6,394 nt of DNA, taken from assembly GCA_023390955.1 (NCBI GenBank), contig JAEWBW010000252.1, forward strand, positions 1 to 6,394, given 5' to 3'. Origin of the DNA: Pseudomonadota bacterium (GTDB lineage Bacteria > Pseudomonadota > Alphaproteobacteria > Rhizobiales > Xanthobacteraceae). Every line of letters starts with the position of its first letter. Position 1 is the first letter of the stretch. The position numbers and the translations under genes were made by a program. This document shows, piece after piece, positions 5,511-6,394 of the stretch. A model generated the notes under the pieces. That model saw only the letters and a list, made by a program, of their open reading frames with translations, did no database searches and was not told where the DNA came from.

Positions 5511-5735
5511 ATGGCAACACGTGAACGACGTCTGGCCGAATTCAACGGCGAGGGAGAACCACCGCCGGGCATGTCGGTCGAGGTACTTTGCGAGGACCAT
5601 AGCGGGACATACCAGCTTCCATTTGCCTGCCGTTATGTCGGCGGGCGCTGGCAGAATGACCAGGCCGGCATTGCGGTCGAAGCGACCGTGATCGGCTGGC
5701 GCCTGCCGCGCGTCAAACAGACCGGGCTCTCGTAA
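5511..5735 (+). CDS. Conserved-looking 74-residue hypothetical protein
   Basis: A short soluble protein with no signal peptide or membrane segment. It opens with a basic stretch (MATRERRLAEF), then a Pro/Gly linker (GEGEPPPG), then a compact alternating pattern suggestive of beta strands: SVEVLCEDHSGTY, QLPFACRYVGGRWQN, and IAVEATVIGWRLPR. Two cysteines (C27, C40) and an aromatic-rich core (Y34, F38, Y42, W47, W63) are visible. The spacing of the cysteines does not make a recognisable zinc motif. I recall similar short proteins with an RERRLAEFN start and a GW near the end from Bradyrhizobium, annotated only as hypothetical. It sits alone on the plus strand between two minus-strand genes, so context gives no role. 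The start rests on the AAGGGGAG site upstream. Confidence 0.75.
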   Translation: MATRERRLAEFNGEGEPPPGMSVEVLCEDHSGTYQLPFACRYVGGRWQNDQAGIAVEATVIGWRLPRVKQTGLS

Positions 5736-5959
5736 GCCGGCCTGACCTGTTTCAAAATGCAACGGAGCTTCGGCTGTTCTTAACTTTCGGAACGCGCATT
5801 GAACGAACCGCGTCCGAATCAGCCGGATCACTCTGTACGCCGATGTTCACGGCTAGATGTCGGCTCTCTCCCGCCCGCGCGTACCAGATCAAGGGATGGC
5901 GCGGGCGGCTCAAGCGGCGAACCGATCTCAAAGGTTAATGCTCGCTACGCGACCAGTTC
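5736..5959. other. Intergenic region rich in inverted repeats
   Basis: This 224-base gap lies between the stops of the plus-strand 74-residue gene and the minus-strand cupin gene. From the left it holds a small UUCG-capped hairpin (5761-5778: AGC-TTCG-GCT, with AAC/GTT outside a GG bulge), then TTAACTTT, which may serve as a weak terminator for the 5511 gene. A GGAAC-N17-CGTC element follows at 5789-5814, and then a 10-bp GC hairpin at 5871-5908. No convincing gene was found; the only small frame noted (5843-5938, 31 codons) lacks a ribosome site. Confidence 0.5.
5871..5908. terminator. 10-bp GC-only hairpin downstream of the cupin gene
   Basis: CCGCCCGCGC (5871-5880) pairs perfectly with GCGCGGGCGG (5899-5908) around an 18-base loop. 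On the minus strand it begins 51 bases past the cupin stop. There is no T-run on either side, so it is not a textbook intrinsic terminator. It may act as a shared barrier between the convergent transcripts or as a 3'-end stabiliser. Confidence 0.4.
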
Positions 5960-6394
5960 TTAAGACCAGGGCGTGACCGGCGGGACGCTCGGCGTCGCCG
6001 GCGGCATATCGACGGTCTTGAAATCGGCCGGGCTGACGATCTCCATGTATTCCATGTCGGGCGAGTAATCGTAGAGGTAGTGCGTGATGCCCGGGCGCTG
6101 GTGCACGACATCGCCGGCCTGCACCAGCGTCGGCTTGTCCTCGTACATGAAGCGGGCCCAGCCCTTCATCATGATCACGATCTGGAATTCGCAGTCGTGG
6201 CGGTGCCAGCCGGTGCCGTCCACGGGCGGACAGTCGGGGTTGGCCTTGACGAGATGGCAGATCACCTGGCCGCCGGTGGCATCGGCGATGCCGAGGTCGC
6301 GATAGAGGAAGAACTCGCGCAGTCCCCCGCCCGTGTAGTCGGTGTCGCCGGGTTTGACGTGGGAGAATTTCTTGACGTCAGCATGCTGGTTCAT
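5960..6394 (-). CDS. Cupin-domain protein
   Basis: A 144-residue single-domain cupin, probably metal-binding and cytoplasmic. Motif 1 reads G60-T-G-W-H64-R-H66-D-C-E69-F-Q71 with the closing G78 (MMKGW); motif 2 is G94-DVVHQRP101-G-I-T-H105. The three His ligands H64, H66 and H105 are present. The usual acidic ligand in HxHx(3,4)E is displaced: E69 is only three residues past H66, and the position four to five after H66 is F/Q. The N-terminal half has a strand-rich LREFFLYRDLGIADATGGQVICHLV segment (25-49), and the tail is Pro-rich. The ATG at 6394-6392 is the last codon in the window and MNQHADVKKF is a believable start, but its ribosome site lies outside. Cupins of this size include small-molecule sensors, isomerases and dioxygenases; function cannot be narrowed. 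Confidence 0.88.
   Translation of the reverse strand: MNQHADVKKFSHVKPGDTDYTGGGLREFFLYRDLGIADATGGQVICHLVKANPDCPPVDGTGWHRHDCEFQIVIMMKGWARFMYEDKPTLVQAGDVVHQRPGITHYLYDYSPDMEYMEIVSPADFKTVDMPPATPSVPPVTPWS

Noticed and set aside
5843..5938. 31-codon plus-strand frame downstream of the GGAAC element
   Set aside because: It has no ribosome site, an Arg-rich composition, and runs through the GC hairpin. It is probably chance.

Overview
The window looks like chromosomal DNA of a high-GC alphaproteobacterium, most likely Bradyrhizobium or a close relative in the Nitrobacteraceae. This rests on three things: codon third positions are strongly G/C, which produces long antisense shadow frames; the proteins resemble Bradyrhizobium-type proteins from memory; and an imperfect palindrome at 1654-1744 carries the GTCATTGCGAG...AAGCAATCCAG core that recurs between genes in this group. 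The assignment was not checked by any search.

Layout. Positions 1-3660 hold four genes on the minus strand, read right to left: an AraC-type regulator with a GyrI-like effector domain (2815-3660), an SMP-30/gluconolactonase-like lactonase (1757-2683), a GNAT acetyltransferase (1048-1641) and the first 343 codons of a GMC-family flavin oxidoreductase that runs off the left edge. A 185-base divergent region (3661-3845) separates the regulator from a plus-strand mandelate racemase/muconate lactonizing enzyme (enolase superfamily) gene at 3846-4949. Then come a small secreted coiled-coil protein on the minus strand (4971-5321), a 74-residue orphan protein on the plus strand (5511-5735), a 224-base gap rich in inverted repeats, and a complete cupin-fold protein on the minus strand (5960-6394).

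How the genes may work together. An FAD alcohol/sugar oxidoreductase, a lactonase and an enolase-superfamily enzyme next to an effector-sensing regulator make a plausible sugar-acid or polyol catabolic module: oxidation to a lactone, ring opening to an acid, then dehydration or isomerisation. The substrate cannot be read from the sequence, and the link is inference from neighbourhood. The most distinctive protein is the enolase-superfamily member. It keeps the three metal ligands and the His after beta-strand 7, but has K-x-H where K-x-K is usual and Ser where the Asp of the His-Asp dyad is expected. The intergenic gaps hold several clean inverted repeats: two N9-spaced dyads next to the regulator and lactonase genes, a two-tier hairpin behind the regulator, and a 10-bp GC hairpin before the cupin gene. 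I see no mobile element, CRISPR array, tRNA or rRNA, and no clear evidence of an entirely new system.
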